NCBI RefSeq assembly: GCF_001428305.1
Contig: NZ_LMRZ01000003.1
Location: 196,225-260,224 of the forward strand
From: Janibacter sp. Soil728
Lineage (GTDB): Bacteria; Actinomycetota; Actinomycetes; Actinomycetales; Dermatophilaceae
Length of the DNA stretch: 64,000 nucleotides
Direction of reading: 5' to 3'
Shown in pieces: positions 44,760 to 52,616 of the stretch (position 1 is the stretch's first letter; the number at the start of each line of letters is the position of its first letter). The notes beneath the pieces were generated by a model. That model searched no databases and was not told the DNA's origin. It worked only from the letters and a program-made list of their open reading frames with translations. Made by a program: the position numbers and the translations under genes.

Positions 44760-46385
44760 TTACCGGCTGCGGGCGATGGAACCTGCGGCAGTCAACGCCA
44801 ATTCGGAGTCAGGTCCACGTCCCGCCTCGGACGTCTGGAGAAGCTCTGAAAGAACCAGCCCGATTGCATAGCCAAGAAGCGGCGGAACCGCGTTGCCCAC
44901 CTGGGTGTACTGCGGCACTTGGTACTTCCGCCGCGGCCCACCAGTCGTCGGCAGCGAACGGAACTCAAAGTCGTCAGGGAACGACTGGATCCTGGCCATC
45001 TCACGGACGCTCAGTGTGCGCGGTACGTCGTAGTGGCAAGCGTCGTCTGGAATCGACAGGGCAGCTGGTGCAGGGTGACCAGCACGGAGAGCTCGCTGTG
45101 TCCGCTTCCGCGTCCGGAGCCCCTCGACGGCGCGCTTCGCTTCCGACACGGACCGGACCTGACGCCCATCTACCCCATGAAGCCCGACTGCCATGAGCTT
45201 CGCCAACGCCGTATGACCGGGCGGGGCAACGTCACTGTTGGCCGACTTGAGGTACTGACGGACAGAGTGCGCCTCCCCCTCGTCGCCTGCAGCGATCAGG
45301 GCTTCAAGGGCCTGATAGAGCACGAAGCGGGCCTCGACCCTCACAGTGTGGCTGCGGTGCTCATTGTTCAGCGTCTGGCCATCGGGCCTCGGTCGTGCGC
45401 GGTTCAGTTTCGGGTTGAAGCGGTGGTTGATGTCCTGCACGTACTCGGATGGCGTTCCGCCTGACTCAAGGTCGTCGATAGCGTCTCGGACAGACACCGG
45501 CGTGGCCGATTTCAGTGACAGATTCCCCAACGGGGATGCTCTGTACCGTTCGATGACGTCGGGCTTGGTCAGGTCCACAATTTCGTGGCGCTCTGGGTCG
45601 AAGGGCACGTCACGGTGAATGTCCTCCAAGAGTTGCTTACCCATGGACAAGGCTCCACGTGCTGTCCCGAGCGCGCGTGCCACGCTTTCCACGAGGTCCG
45701 ACCTCACGGCGATCATGAGGTACCGGGGGCGGTTCTGAGCCACCCCAACGTTGCGGGCATTGACCTGCAAGCAGATTGGCGCATAGCCGATGGCTGCGAA
45801 GGCCTTGGCCACCTCAAACCACGCGTGGATGCGCCCGCTTCCCTCGGTGAATGGCCTGAGGATTCCAGACACGTTCTCCAGCAGGGCCACCTTTGGCTGG
45901 TGCACCTCCACGAACTTGGCGAACTCCCAGGGTAGTCGATTCCTGCCGTTGCCAAACTCTCTGAGTCCCGCCATCGAGAAGCTCTGGCAAGGTGGCCCGC
46001 CCGAGACGATGTCCACGTCCTCTACAAGCTTCCCGCGTGAGCCCACGACCTCATTCAGGTGGCGAATGTCTCCGACGAGCAGGCGGCCTTCGAAGTCGTC
46101 TACGTCCTGCAGTTCCTTCGTATAGGGAGAGCCTCCGTAGGTCATGGGGTCCTCGAGCAACCGACGCCGATCGAAGGGGTCCTCGTATGCGCTCCGGAGC
46201 CACAGTGCCTTGCGTTCGCGGGCGCCCCCACCATCTGAGGACAGGTCCAGCCCAAGGAGGTTGTACGCGTAAGACTCGGCTGCCATGGGAGACAGTTCGT
46301 TGGCGAGGCGGCGCTCGTGGCCAGCAGCTTGCAGGCCCAGCGACAGCCCTCCACAGCCTGCGAACAACTCTACATACCCGCCCAT
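44760..46385 (-). CDS. DNA (cytosine-5-)-methyltransferase
   Basis: Methylates C5 of cytosine in a DNA target using SAM. The ATG at 46385 gives 541 aa; a TTG at 46403 would add six. Motif I is FAGCGGLSLGL at 7-17, motif IV GGPPCQSFSMAG near 130 with the catalytic Cys, motif VI ALLENVSG, motif VIII QNRPRYLMIAVR, and motifs IX-X RTLSVREMARIQSFPDDF and QVGNAVPPLLGYAIG. There are insertions between motifs I and IV and a long target-recognition region (~250-450). It opens the operon of the three restriction-like genes and is divergent from vsr, which fits protection of host DNA by 5mC. The target sequence cannot be predicted. Confidence 0.93.
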   Translation of the reverse strand: MGGYVELFAGCGGLSLGLQAAGHERRLANELSPMAAESYAYNLLGLDLSSDGGGARERKALWLRSAYEDPFDRRRLLEDPMTYGGSPYTKELQDVDDFEGRLLVGDIRHLNEVVGSRGKLVEDVDIVSGGPPCQSFSMAGLREFGNGRNRLPWEFAKFVEVHQPKVALLENVSGILRPFTEGSGRIHAWFEVAKAFAAIGYAPICLQVNARNVGVAQNRPRYLMIAVRSDLVESVARALGTARGALSMGKQLLEDIHRDVPFDPERHEIVDLTKPDVIERYRASPLGNLSLKSATPVSVRDAIDDLESGGTPSEYVQDINHRFNPKLNRARPRPDGQTLNNEHRSHTVRVEARFVLYQALEALIAAGDEGEAHSVRQYLKSANSDVAPPGHTALAKLMAVGLHGVDGRQVRSVSEAKRAVEGLRTRKRTQRALRAGHPAPAALSIPDDACHYDVPRTLSVREMARIQSFPDDFEFRSLPTTGGPRRKYQVPQYTQVGNAVPPLLGYAIGLVLSELLQTSEAGRGPDSELALTAAGSIARSR

Positions 46386-46508
46386 GTACCACCCGTTCCT
46401 CAAGCCACAACCGTCTGGACGTCACTCTAGGCGCAGGGCGTGGAAGCTCCGGTATCGACTCACAGGCCATTCCGTGTGAACATGAAAGTCCCAACGGAAG
46501 GCTGACCA
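46386..46508. promoter_or_regulatory. Divergent promoter region of methyltransferase operon and vsr
   Basis: A 123-base gap between head-to-head genes must hold both promoters. On the minus strand TTCACA and GATACC with an 18-base spacer are a weak candidate for -35/-10. No clear operator was found. Confidence 0.4.
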
Positions 46509-46976
46509 ATGGTTGACGCCGTTGAGTCAGGACGAGTTCCACCGTCGCCAGCGATCAGCGCAAAGTTCGCGGCACTTAGACGGTCGGATACTGTGCCCGA
46601 GATCCGTCTGCGCCGTGAGTTGCACGGACTTGGTCTGCGCTATCGAGTCCAGTACCGCGTTCCAGGACTGCCACGACGTCGCGTCGACATTGCATTCACG
46701 CGCGCACGCCTTGTCGTCTTGGTGGACGGCTGCTTCTGGCATGGCTGCCCCGAGCATGGGCCGATACCCAAGACCAACACCCAGTGGTGGCTGGAGAAGT
46801 TCGAGAGAAACCGACTCCGCGACCGGGACACAGATCAACGACTTGCCCTTCTCGGGTGGACCGTTGTCCGGGTCTGGGAGCACGAGCCTTCTGAGGCGGC
46901 GGCCAGTGAGATCGAACGGGTCTACCGGGCACTCATCAGACAGGGGATGCATCCACCTCGTCCCTCCAATCGATGA
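46509..46976 (+). CDS. vsr: Very short patch repair endonuclease Vsr
   Basis: Nicks beside T in T:G mismatches that arise when 5-methylcytosine deaminates. The 155-aa protein has the family order: SDTVPEIRLRRELHGLGLRYR (25-45), PGLPRRRVDIAF with the catalytic Asp at 60, VDGCFWHGCPEH with His 78 and Cys ligands, KTNTQWWLEKFERNRLRD and LGWTVVRVWEHE. ATG 46509 has GGAAGG about 10 bases upstream. It lies head-to-head with the cytosine methyltransferase, the usual pairing, so it should repair the sites that enzyme methylates. Its ending is rich in Arg/Pro. Confidence 0.94.
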   Translation: MVDAVESGRVPPSPAISAKFAALRRSDTVPEIRLRRELHGLGLRYRVQYRVPGLPRRRVDIAFTRARLVVLVDGCFWHGCPEHGPIPKTNTQWWLEKFERNRLRDRDTDQRLALLGWTVVRVWEHEPSEAAASEIERVYRALIRQGMHPPRPSNR

Positions 46977-47003
46977 CCGCGAGGATCACCACCAGCCCCC
47001 AAG

Positions 47004-47041
47004 AAAGGGGGCCCACCGGCAAAGCCGGTGGGCCCCCTTCG
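47004..47041. terminator. Bidirectional terminator between vsr and nrdJ
   Basis: Arms AAGGGGGCCCACCGGC and GCCGGTGGGCCCCCTT with an AAA loop between convergent genes. It marks the right edge of the lower-GC block. Confidence 0.88.
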
Positions 47042-47055
47042 ATCACTTACTCAGA

Positions 47056-49968
47056 TCAGCTGCAACCGCTGGTCGAGCCGCAGCCCTCGCAGACGTAGCA
47101 GGAGCCGGCGGGACGCATCTTGGTGCCGCAGGTCATGCACATCGGGGCGTCCGAGGCCTTGCCCTGGAACTTCTCCATGAGCTCGGCCGAGGAGTGGACG
47201 GTGGCGTCGACCGTGCGGGCAGAAGCGGCACCAGCACCGGACTGGTCGGCGATGGTCTCGTCCTTGGCAACCGCCTCGGGCTTGGCCTCCTTGACCTCAC
47301 TGGTCGCGACACCCTGGCTGTAGCTGTCGTCGTCGTAGTCCGAGTCGCTGTCGTCCGAGGACGAGGCCTCGTACGACCCGGTCTCGAGCTGACGGGCACG
47401 CTCCTCAGCGGTGTGGATGCCCATGAAGGACCGCGTGTCGAAGTCCAGGTAGTCCAGCGCCAGGCGACGGAAGACGTAGTCCATGATCGACTGCGCCATC
47501 CGCACGTCCGGGTCGTCCGTCATGCCGGCCGGCTCGAAGCGCAGGTTGGTGAACTTCTCGACGTAGGTCTCCAGCGGCACACCGTGCTGCAGCGCGATCG
47601 AGATCGCGATGGAGAAGGCGTCCATCAGACCGGCCAGGGTCGAGCCCTGCTTGCCGAACTTCAGGAAGAGCTCGCCGAGGTCACCGTCCTCGTAGGTACC
47701 AGCGGTCAGGTAACCCTCGGCCCCACCGACGGCGAAGCTCGTCGTCTGCGAGGAACGACGCTTGGGCATCCGGCGACGCAGCGGGCGGTACTCGACGACC
47801 TTCTCGACGGGCGCGGCATCGGCGGCGTCCTTCGCGGTCTTCGCATCCTTGGCGGTCGAGCCACCGTCAGACAGCGGCTGACCGACCTTGCAGTTGTCGC
47901 GGTAGACCGCGAGCGCCTTCAGGCCGAGCTTCCAGCCCTGCATGTAGACGTCCTCGATCTCCTCGACCGACGCCGTCTCCGGCAGGTTGACCGTCTTGGA
48001 GATGGCACCGGAGAGGAAGGGCTGGACCGCAGCCATCATCCGCACGTGACCCATCGGGGCGATCGCACGCGCACCCATGGCGGTGTCGAAGATCTCGTAG
48101 TGGTCCTGCTTCAGACCCGGGGCGTCGATGACGTGACCCTTGTCGGCGATGTACTCGACGATCGCCTCGATGGTCTCCTCGGTGTACCCGAGCTTCTTCA
48201 GCGCACGCGGGATCGTCAGGTTGACGATCTGCATCGAGCCGCCACCGACGAGCTTCTTGAACTTCACCAGCGAGAAGTCCGGCTCGATGCCGGTGGTGTC
48301 GCAGTCCATCATGAAGCCGATGGTCCCGGTCGGGGCGAGCACCGACGCCTGGGCGTTGCGGTAGCCGTTCTTCTCGCCGACCTTGACGACCGCGTCCCAC
48401 GCCTTGGTGGCGACGGCGTGGATGTCCTTGTCCATCGTCTGCAGGGTGCGGATCTGGTCGTTGGCCGCCTGGTGCTTGCGCATGACCCGCTTGTGGGCGT
48501 CAGCGTTGCGGGCGTAACCGTTGTAGGCGCCGACGATCCCGGCGAGCTCGGCGGAGCGCTTGTAGGACGCACCGGTGAGCAGCGAGGTGATCGACGCGGC
48601 CAGCGCGCGGCCACCGTCGGAGTCGTAGCCGTGGCCCGTCGCCATGAGCAGTGCGCCGAGGTTGGCGTAACCGATACCCAGCTGGCGGTAGTCGCGGGTG
48701 GTGTCGCCGATCGACTCGGTCGGGAAGTCCGCGAAGCAGATCGAGATGTCCATCGCGGTGATGACCAGCTCGGCGACCGCCTGGAAACGCGCAGCGTCGA
48801 AGGTGTCGTCGTCCTTGAGGAACTTCAGCAGGTTGAGCGACGCCAGGTTGCAGGAGGAGTTGTCCAAGGACATGTACTCGCTGCACGGGTTGGACGCGGT
48901 GATCCGGCCCGTCTCCGGGTTGGTGTGCCAGTCGTTGATCGTGCCGTCGTACTGGATGCCCGGGTCGGCGCACTCCCACGCGGCCTTGGCGATCTTGCCC
49001 ATGAGCTCACGGGCGTCGACGGTCTCGATGACCGAGCCGTCCTTGCGGGAGGTCAGACCGAACTCGGTGCCCTCGTCGACCGCGCGCATGAACTCGTCGT
49101 TGACCCGCACCGAGTTGTTGGCGTTCTGGTACTGGACCGAGGTGATGTCGGACCCACCGAGGTCCATGTCGAAGCCCGCGTCGCGCAGCGCACGGATCTT
49201 GTGCTCCTCGCGCGCCTTGGTCTCGACGAACTCCTCGATGTCCGGGTGGTCGACGTCCAGGACGACCATCTTGGCCGCACGACGGGTCGCGCCACCGGAC
49301 TTGATGGTGCCCGCCGAGGCGTCGGCACCACGCATGAAGGAGACCGGGCCGGAGGCGGTGCCACCGGAGGAGAGCAGCTCCTTGGAGGAGCGGATGCGGG
49401 AGAGGTTGAGGCCGGCGCCGGAGCCGCCCTTGAAGATGAAGCCCTCCTCCTTGTACCAGTTGAGGATCGAGTCCATCGAGTCGTCGACCGAGAGGATGAA
49501 GCAGGCGCTGACCTGCTGCGGGCTGGCCGTGCCGACGTTGAACCACACCGGGGAGTTGAAGCTGAAGATCTGGTGCAGCAGCGCGTAGGTCAGCTCGTGC
49601 TCGAAGACCTCGGCGTCGGTGTCCGCGGCGAAGTAGCCGTGGTCCTTGCCCGCCTTGACGTAGGTCAGGACGACCCGGTCGATGAGCTGCTTGAGACCGG
49701 ACTCGCGCTCCGGCGCACCGACCGCACCGCGGAAGTACTTGGTCGTGACGATGGTCGAGGCGTTGACCGACCAGAAGTCGGGGAACTCGACACCGCGCTG
49801 CTCGAAGATCGTCTCGCCGGTCTTCCAGTTCTGCTGGACGACGTCACGCTTCTCCCAGGTGACCTCGTCATAAGGGTGCACGCCCTCGGTGGTGTGGATG
49901 CGCTCGATGGTCAGGCCCTTGGGGCGGGACCCGCGACGGGTGCTGGGCTTGCCGGCGGTCTCGGTCAT
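47056..49968 (-). CDS. nrdJ: Vitamin B12-dependent ribonucleoside-diphosphate reductase (class II)
   Basis: Makes deoxyribonucleotides using adenosylcobalamin. The single-chain 970-aa length, TASNPCSEYMSLDNSSCNLASLNLL (with the N-x-C-x-E active-site set) and the C-terminal zinc/redox tail MCMTCGTKMRPAGSCYVCEGCG are those of NrdJ. The ATG at 49968 has AGGAG 7 bases upstream; an earlier reading would add 16 residues. It follows nrdR by 95 bases on the same strand, and both are probably controlled by the NrdR boxes upstream of nrdR. The gap between the two genes has no recognisable cobalamin riboswitch. Confidence 0.95.
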   Translation of the reverse strand: MTETAGKPSTRRGSRPKGLTIERIHTTEGVHPYDEVTWEKRDVVQQNWKTGETIFEQRGVEFPDFWSVNASTIVTTKYFRGAVGAPERESGLKQLIDRVVLTYVKAGKDHGYFAADTDAEVFEHELTYALLHQIFSFNSPVWFNVGTASPQQVSACFILSVDDSMDSILNWYKEEGFIFKGGSGAGLNLSRIRSSKELLSSGGTASGPVSFMRGADASAGTIKSGGATRRAAKMVVLDVDHPDIEEFVETKAREEHKIRALRDAGFDMDLGGSDITSVQYQNANNSVRVNDEFMRAVDEGTEFGLTSRKDGSVIETVDARELMGKIAKAAWECADPGIQYDGTINDWHTNPETGRITASNPCSEYMSLDNSSCNLASLNLLKFLKDDDTFDAARFQAVAELVITAMDISICFADFPTESIGDTTRDYRQLGIGYANLGALLMATGHGYDSDGGRALAASITSLLTGASYKRSAELAGIVGAYNGYARNADAHKRVMRKHQAANDQIRTLQTMDKDIHAVATKAWDAVVKVGEKNGYRNAQASVLAPTGTIGFMMDCDTTGIEPDFSLVKFKKLVGGGSMQIVNLTIPRALKKLGYTEETIEAIVEYIADKGHVIDAPGLKQDHYEIFDTAMGARAIAPMGHVRMMAAVQPFLSGAISKTVNLPETASVEEIEDVYMQGWKLGLKALAVYRDNCKVGQPLSDGGSTAKDAKTAKDAADAAPVEKVVEYRPLRRRMPKRRSSQTTSFAVGGAEGYLTAGTYEDGDLGELFLKFGKQGSTLAGLMDAFSIAISIALQHGVPLETYVEKFTNLRFEPAGMTDDPDVRMAQSIMDYVFRRLALDYLDFDTRSFMGIHTAEERARQLETGSYEASSSDDSDSDYDDDSYSQGVATSEVKEAKPEAVAKDETIADQSGAGAASARTVDATVHSSAELMEKFQGKASDAPMCMTCGTKMRPAGSCYVCEGCGSTSGCS

Positions 49969-50063
49969 GCTGATTCTCCTGGTCAGGTCTGGCTGGTCGT
50001 GCGGGCTACTACTCACGGTGTCACCGGGTACCGACAGCCCACTCGCATGTCGGCACCCGGGGT

Positions 50064-50525
50064 CTAGGGGGTGGTGGCGGCGTGCTCGCGACGCAGGGTC
50101 GCGATCGCCGACTCGAAGTCCTCGAGCGAGTCGAAGGACTGGTAGACGGAGGCGAAGCGCAGGTACGCCACCTCGTCCAGGTCACGCAGCGGCACCAAGA
50201 TCGCCATACCTACCTCGTGGGCATCGATCTCGGCGCTCCCCTGCGATCGGATGCTCTCCTCCACGCGCTGGGCGAGGAGGGCGAGCTGGTCCTCGGTGAC
50301 CGGTCGACCTTGGCAGGCCTTGCGGACACCGGCCAGCACCTTGGCCCGGCTGAAGGGCTCGGCCGCCCCCGATCGCTTCGTCACGGTCAGGCTGGCGCTC
50401 TCGAGCGTCGTGAAGCGACGGCTGCACTCGGGGCACTGACGACGACGCCGGATGGCGCTGCCGTCATCGGTCGTGCGGCTGTCGATGACCCGGGAGTCGG
50501 TGTGACGGCAAAACGGGCAGTGCAC
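50064..50525 (-). CDS. nrdR: Transcriptional repressor NrdR
   Basis: Represses ribonucleotide reductase genes in response to ATP/dATP. The 153-aa protein starts with GTG at 50525 ([17 protein letters not shown]), giving the canonical MHCPFC-type zinc ribbon with Cys 3 and 6 and the second pair in [15 protein letters not shown] lies ~9 bases upstream. The ATP-cone follows: [26 protein letters not shown]. It lies directly upstream of nrdJ, the arrangement known from Streptomyces. Confidence 0.95.
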   Translation of the reverse strand: MHCPFCRHTDSRVIDSRTTDDGSAIRRRRQCPECSRRFTTLESASLTVTKRSGAAEPFSRAKVLAGVRKACQGRPVTEDQLALLAQRVEESIRSQGSAEIDAHEVGMAILVPLRDLDEVAYLRFASVYQSFDSLEDFESAIATLRREHAATTP

Positions 50526-50613
50526 GGCCGGATCTCCCTTCGCCTGTGGATGGTGCGGTGGACAGAACTGGGGATCAACCCCGATTTCTGTGGACAACTG
50601 CCGTCAGCCTGTG

Positions 50614-50659
50614 CACTAGATGTGGACGAATGACAACTGTGTAACCACAAGATGTAGTG
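50614..50659 (-). promoter_or_regulatory. Putative NrdR boxes upstream of nrdR-nrdJ
   Basis: Two related palindromic sites, CACTAGATGTGG (50614-50625) and CCACAAGATGTAGTG (50645-50659), lie 90-135 bases before the nrdR start with centres about 32 bases apart, i.e. three helical turns. The second resembles actinobacterial NrdR boxes. Called from pattern and position. Confidence 0.5.
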
Positions 50660-50722
50660 ACCATTAGACGCCTCCGCACAAGAGGACGCAAGTCCTGCGG
50701 CCAGACCCGTCGGTGAACGGCA

Positions 50723-50759
50723 CATCGGCCACCTCCGAGGGGGACGGAGATGGCCGATG
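50723..50759 (-). terminator. Hairpin terminator after LysM gene
   Basis: Arms CATCGGCCACCTCCG and CGGAGATGGCCGATG with one mismatch, 62 bases downstream of the LysM gene stop. Between it and nrdR lie the NrdR boxes. Confidence 0.7.
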
Positions 50760-50821
50760 GCCGGCCCGGGCTGGGTCGGTGGGCCCGGAAGGAAGGGGGT
50801 CGCCGTCGCCGGCGAGCGGGG

Positions 50822-51196
50822 TCAGCGCGTCGGGATCGTCAGCGTCTGACCGGCGTGGATGTGGGTCGTGGAGAGCCCGTTGGCCACCTGGATGCTGGCC
50901 ACGGCCTTGGCCGTCGGCACGCCCACGAGCTCGCTCGAGGCGATCTGGCTCAGCGTCTGCCCGGGCTCGACGGTGATCTCCTGCGGCGCGGCGGCGGGCC
51001 CGGCGAAGGCGAAGGTCGCACCGGCGATGCTCGCGGCGGCGAGCACGGAGGTGGTGATGGCCAGGCGGCCGCGACGGGTCAGCCGCGTGCGAGGGGTCGG
51101 GCGTGCGACTACTGCGTCACCGGTGGGCAGGGAGACGAGGTGGCGCGAGCGCGCGGGGACGTCGATGCGGATCGGGGTGGCGGTGAGAGCGGTCAT
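50822..51196 (-). CDS. SOS-controlled LysM domain protein (Rv2719c/YneA-like)
   Basis: A 124-aa protein with a basic N-terminal cytoplasmic stretch, one membrane helix (LAITTSVLAAASIAGATFAFAG) and a LysM domain at the C-terminus (EITVEPGQTLSQIASSEL, QVANGLSTTHIHAGQTLTIP). AGGAGG precedes the ATG by 6 bases. It is divergent from lexA with two LexA boxes between. LysM proteins in this place (YneA in Bacillus, Rv2719c in mycobacteria) slow division or modify the wall during DNA damage, so an SOS division inhibitor is likely. Confidence 0.82.
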   Translation of the reverse strand: MTALTATPIRIDVPARSRHLVSLPTGDAVVARPTPRTRLTRRGRLAITTSVLAAASIAGATFAFAGPAAAPQEITVEPGQTLSQIASSELVGVPTAKAVASIQVANGLSTTHIHAGQTLTIPTR

Positions 51197-51221
51197 GCGA
51201 ATCCTCCTCGGTGCGGTTCTG

Positions 51222-51237
51222 TCGAACCGGTGTTCGA
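51222..51237. promoter_or_regulatory. LexA binding site (SOS box) 1
   Basis: TCGAACCGGTGTTCGA is a perfect palindrome matching the actinobacterial/Bacillus-type SOS box CGAACN4GTTCG. It lies 26 bases upstream of the LysM gene start. Confidence 0.88.
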
Positions 51238-51291
51238 TAGAACGTCTGTACGATGTCTAGCACGGGTGTTCGAAGAAAATCAACAACACGC

Positions 51292-51307
51292 TCGAACAGA
51301 TGTTTGA
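51292..51307. promoter_or_regulatory. LexA binding site (SOS box) 2
   Basis: TCGAACAGATGTTTGA matches the SOS box with one change (GTTTG for GTTCG). It lies about 110 bases before lexA and probably serves lexA autoregulation. Confidence 0.75.
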
Positions 51308-51418
51308 AATGCCTGTTCGAACGCCCTACTGTCTTCACTACCGAGAAGTTGACCAGCGAGCACCGACAACGCTGGCGAGACCTCGGTCCAACCGGACACG
51401 GACGAAGGGGTCGAGAGC

Positions 51419-52168
51419 ATGAGCGGCACGGACGAGGACAACATCCACCAGCTGCCCGAGCGAGACACGGGCGATGGTCTGACCGTCCGCCAGCGCAAGG
51501 TGCTGGAGGTCATCCGCAATGCCGTGGCGACCCGTGGCTACCCGCCGAGCCTGCGCGAGATCGGTGAGCTCGTCGGCCTGACCAGCCCCAGCTCCGTGGC
51601 CCACCAGCTCTCCTCCCTCGAGCGCAAGGGCTACCTGCGCCGCGACCCCAACCGGCCCCGCGCCATCGAGGTCATCTCTCCCGACGGCCACGCCGCTCCC
51701 CCGGCCGAGGTCACCGACCTGGGCGGCATGCGCGGCGGCGCCAGCACCGCCGACGAGGTCGTCGACCCCACCGGCTCCGGCGACGACCGCCCCGAGGCCA
51801 GCTATGTCCCCGTCCTGGGTCAGATCGCCGCCGGTGTGCCGATCACCGCCGAGCAGGTCGTCGACGACGTCTTCCCCCTGCCGAAGCAGATCGTCGGCGA
51901 GGGCTCCCTCTTCCTGCTCAAGGTCGTCGGCGACTCGATGATCGACGCGGCCATCTGCGACGGCGACTGGGTCGTCGTGCGTCAGCAGCCCAATGCCGAC
52001 AACGGCGACATCGTCGCGGCGATGCTCGACAACGAGGCAACGGTCAAGACCTTCAAGCGCACCGACGGCCACCTGTGGCTGATGCCCCACAACCCCGCCT
52101 TCGACCCGATCGACGGCGACCACGCGACGATCCTGGGCAAGGTCACCGCGGTCCTGCGCAGCCTCTGA
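51419..52168 (+). CDS. lexA: SOS repressor LexA
   Basis: Represses DNA damage genes and cleaves itself when RecA forms filaments. The 249-aa protein has an N-terminal winged helix ([40 protein letters not shown]), an acidic linker ~85-125, and the S24 peptidase domain: cleavage site Ala138-Gly139 in GQIAAGVP, Ser173 in GDSMID, Lys210 in [15 protein letters not shown] lies 8 bases before the ATG. Two SOS boxes lie upstream. Confidence 0.97.
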   Translation: MSGTDEDNIHQLPERDTGDGLTVRQRKVLEVIRNAVATRGYPPSLREIGELVGLTSPSSVAHQLSSLERKGYLRRDPNRPRAIEVISPDGHAAPPAEVTDLGGMRGGASTADEVVDPTGSGDDRPEASYVPVLGQIAAGVPITAEQVVDDVFPLPKQIVGEGSLFLLKVVGDSMIDAAICDGDWVVVRQQPNADNGDIVAAMLDNEATVKTFKRTDGHLWLMPHNPAFDPIDGDHATILGKVTAVLRSL

Positions 52169-52196
52169 GACGCCGACTCTCTGGGACGCTGACTGC

Positions 52197-52616
52197 ATGA
52201 GTCGATGGTGGCCGGCGCTGACCGGCGTGATCGCGAGCGTCCTGCTCGTCGTGCAGTCGTCGCTCACGGGTGACCTGTCGAGACTCGTGCTCGCCGTGGG
52301 CTTCCTCGTCCTCGCGTGGTGGCTCTCACCCCTCAACGGGCGTCGCGGCCCGCGGCACGCCGACATCGACACCCACCGTGAGGACTTCCCGGTCGTCATC
52401 TACTGGCGACCGGGGTGCGTCTACTGCCTGCGGCTGCGTGGCGCCCTGGGCAAGGACAAGGGCAAGGCGACCTGGGTCAGCATCTGGGCCGACGAGGAGG
52501 CCGCCGCCTTCGTCCGCTCGATCAATGACGGCAACGAGAGCGTGCCGACCGTGCGCATCGGCGAGCAGGTGCACACCAACCCCGAGCCCGAGCTCGTCAG
52601 GGCCGCGTTGCGCTGA
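52197..52616 (+). CDS. Membrane-anchored glutaredoxin/mycoredoxin-like protein
   Basis: A 139-aa protein. Two N-terminal membrane helices (WPALTGVIASVLLVVQSSL and LVLAVGFLVLAWWLS) are followed by a glutaredoxin fold: VVIYWRPGCVYCLRLRGAL with the CxxC redox centre CVYC, and ESVPTVRIG with the conserved cis-Pro loop. Actinobacteria use mycothiol, so a mycoredoxin-type reductase is likely. It follows lexA by 28 bases on the same strand, and its 3' end overlaps the convergent sirtuin gene by 20 bases. Confidence 0.85.
   Translation: MSRWWPALTGVIASVLLVVQSSLTGDLSRLVLAVGFLVLAWWLSPLNGRRGPRHADIDTHREDFPVVIYWRPGCVYCLRLRGALGKDKGKATWVSIWADEEAAAFVRSINDGNESVPTVRIGEQVHTNPEPELVRAALR

Noticed and set aside
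35236-46976. Assignment to DISARM, BREX, Druantia or classical type I/II/III restriction
   Set aside because: There is no DUF1998-type helicase (DISARM DrmB, Druantia DruE), no PglZ phosphatase or BrxC-like protein set, no HsdR/HsdM/HsdS and no type III Res. The large ATPase has HerA/FtsK-type motifs instead of SF2 helicase motifs.
49969-50063. Cobalamin riboswitch before nrdJ
   Set aside because: The gap to nrdR is only 95 bases and shows no B12-box pattern; control is more likely by the NrdR boxes upstream of nrdR.
46513-50067. Long open frame on the plus strand opposite nrdJ (over 1100 codons)
   Set aside because: It is the antisense frame of a high-GC gene whose codon third positions avoid stops. 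The translation is low-complexity V/L/G/D/R-rich, with no family match, and the minus strand encodes a complete NrdJ.
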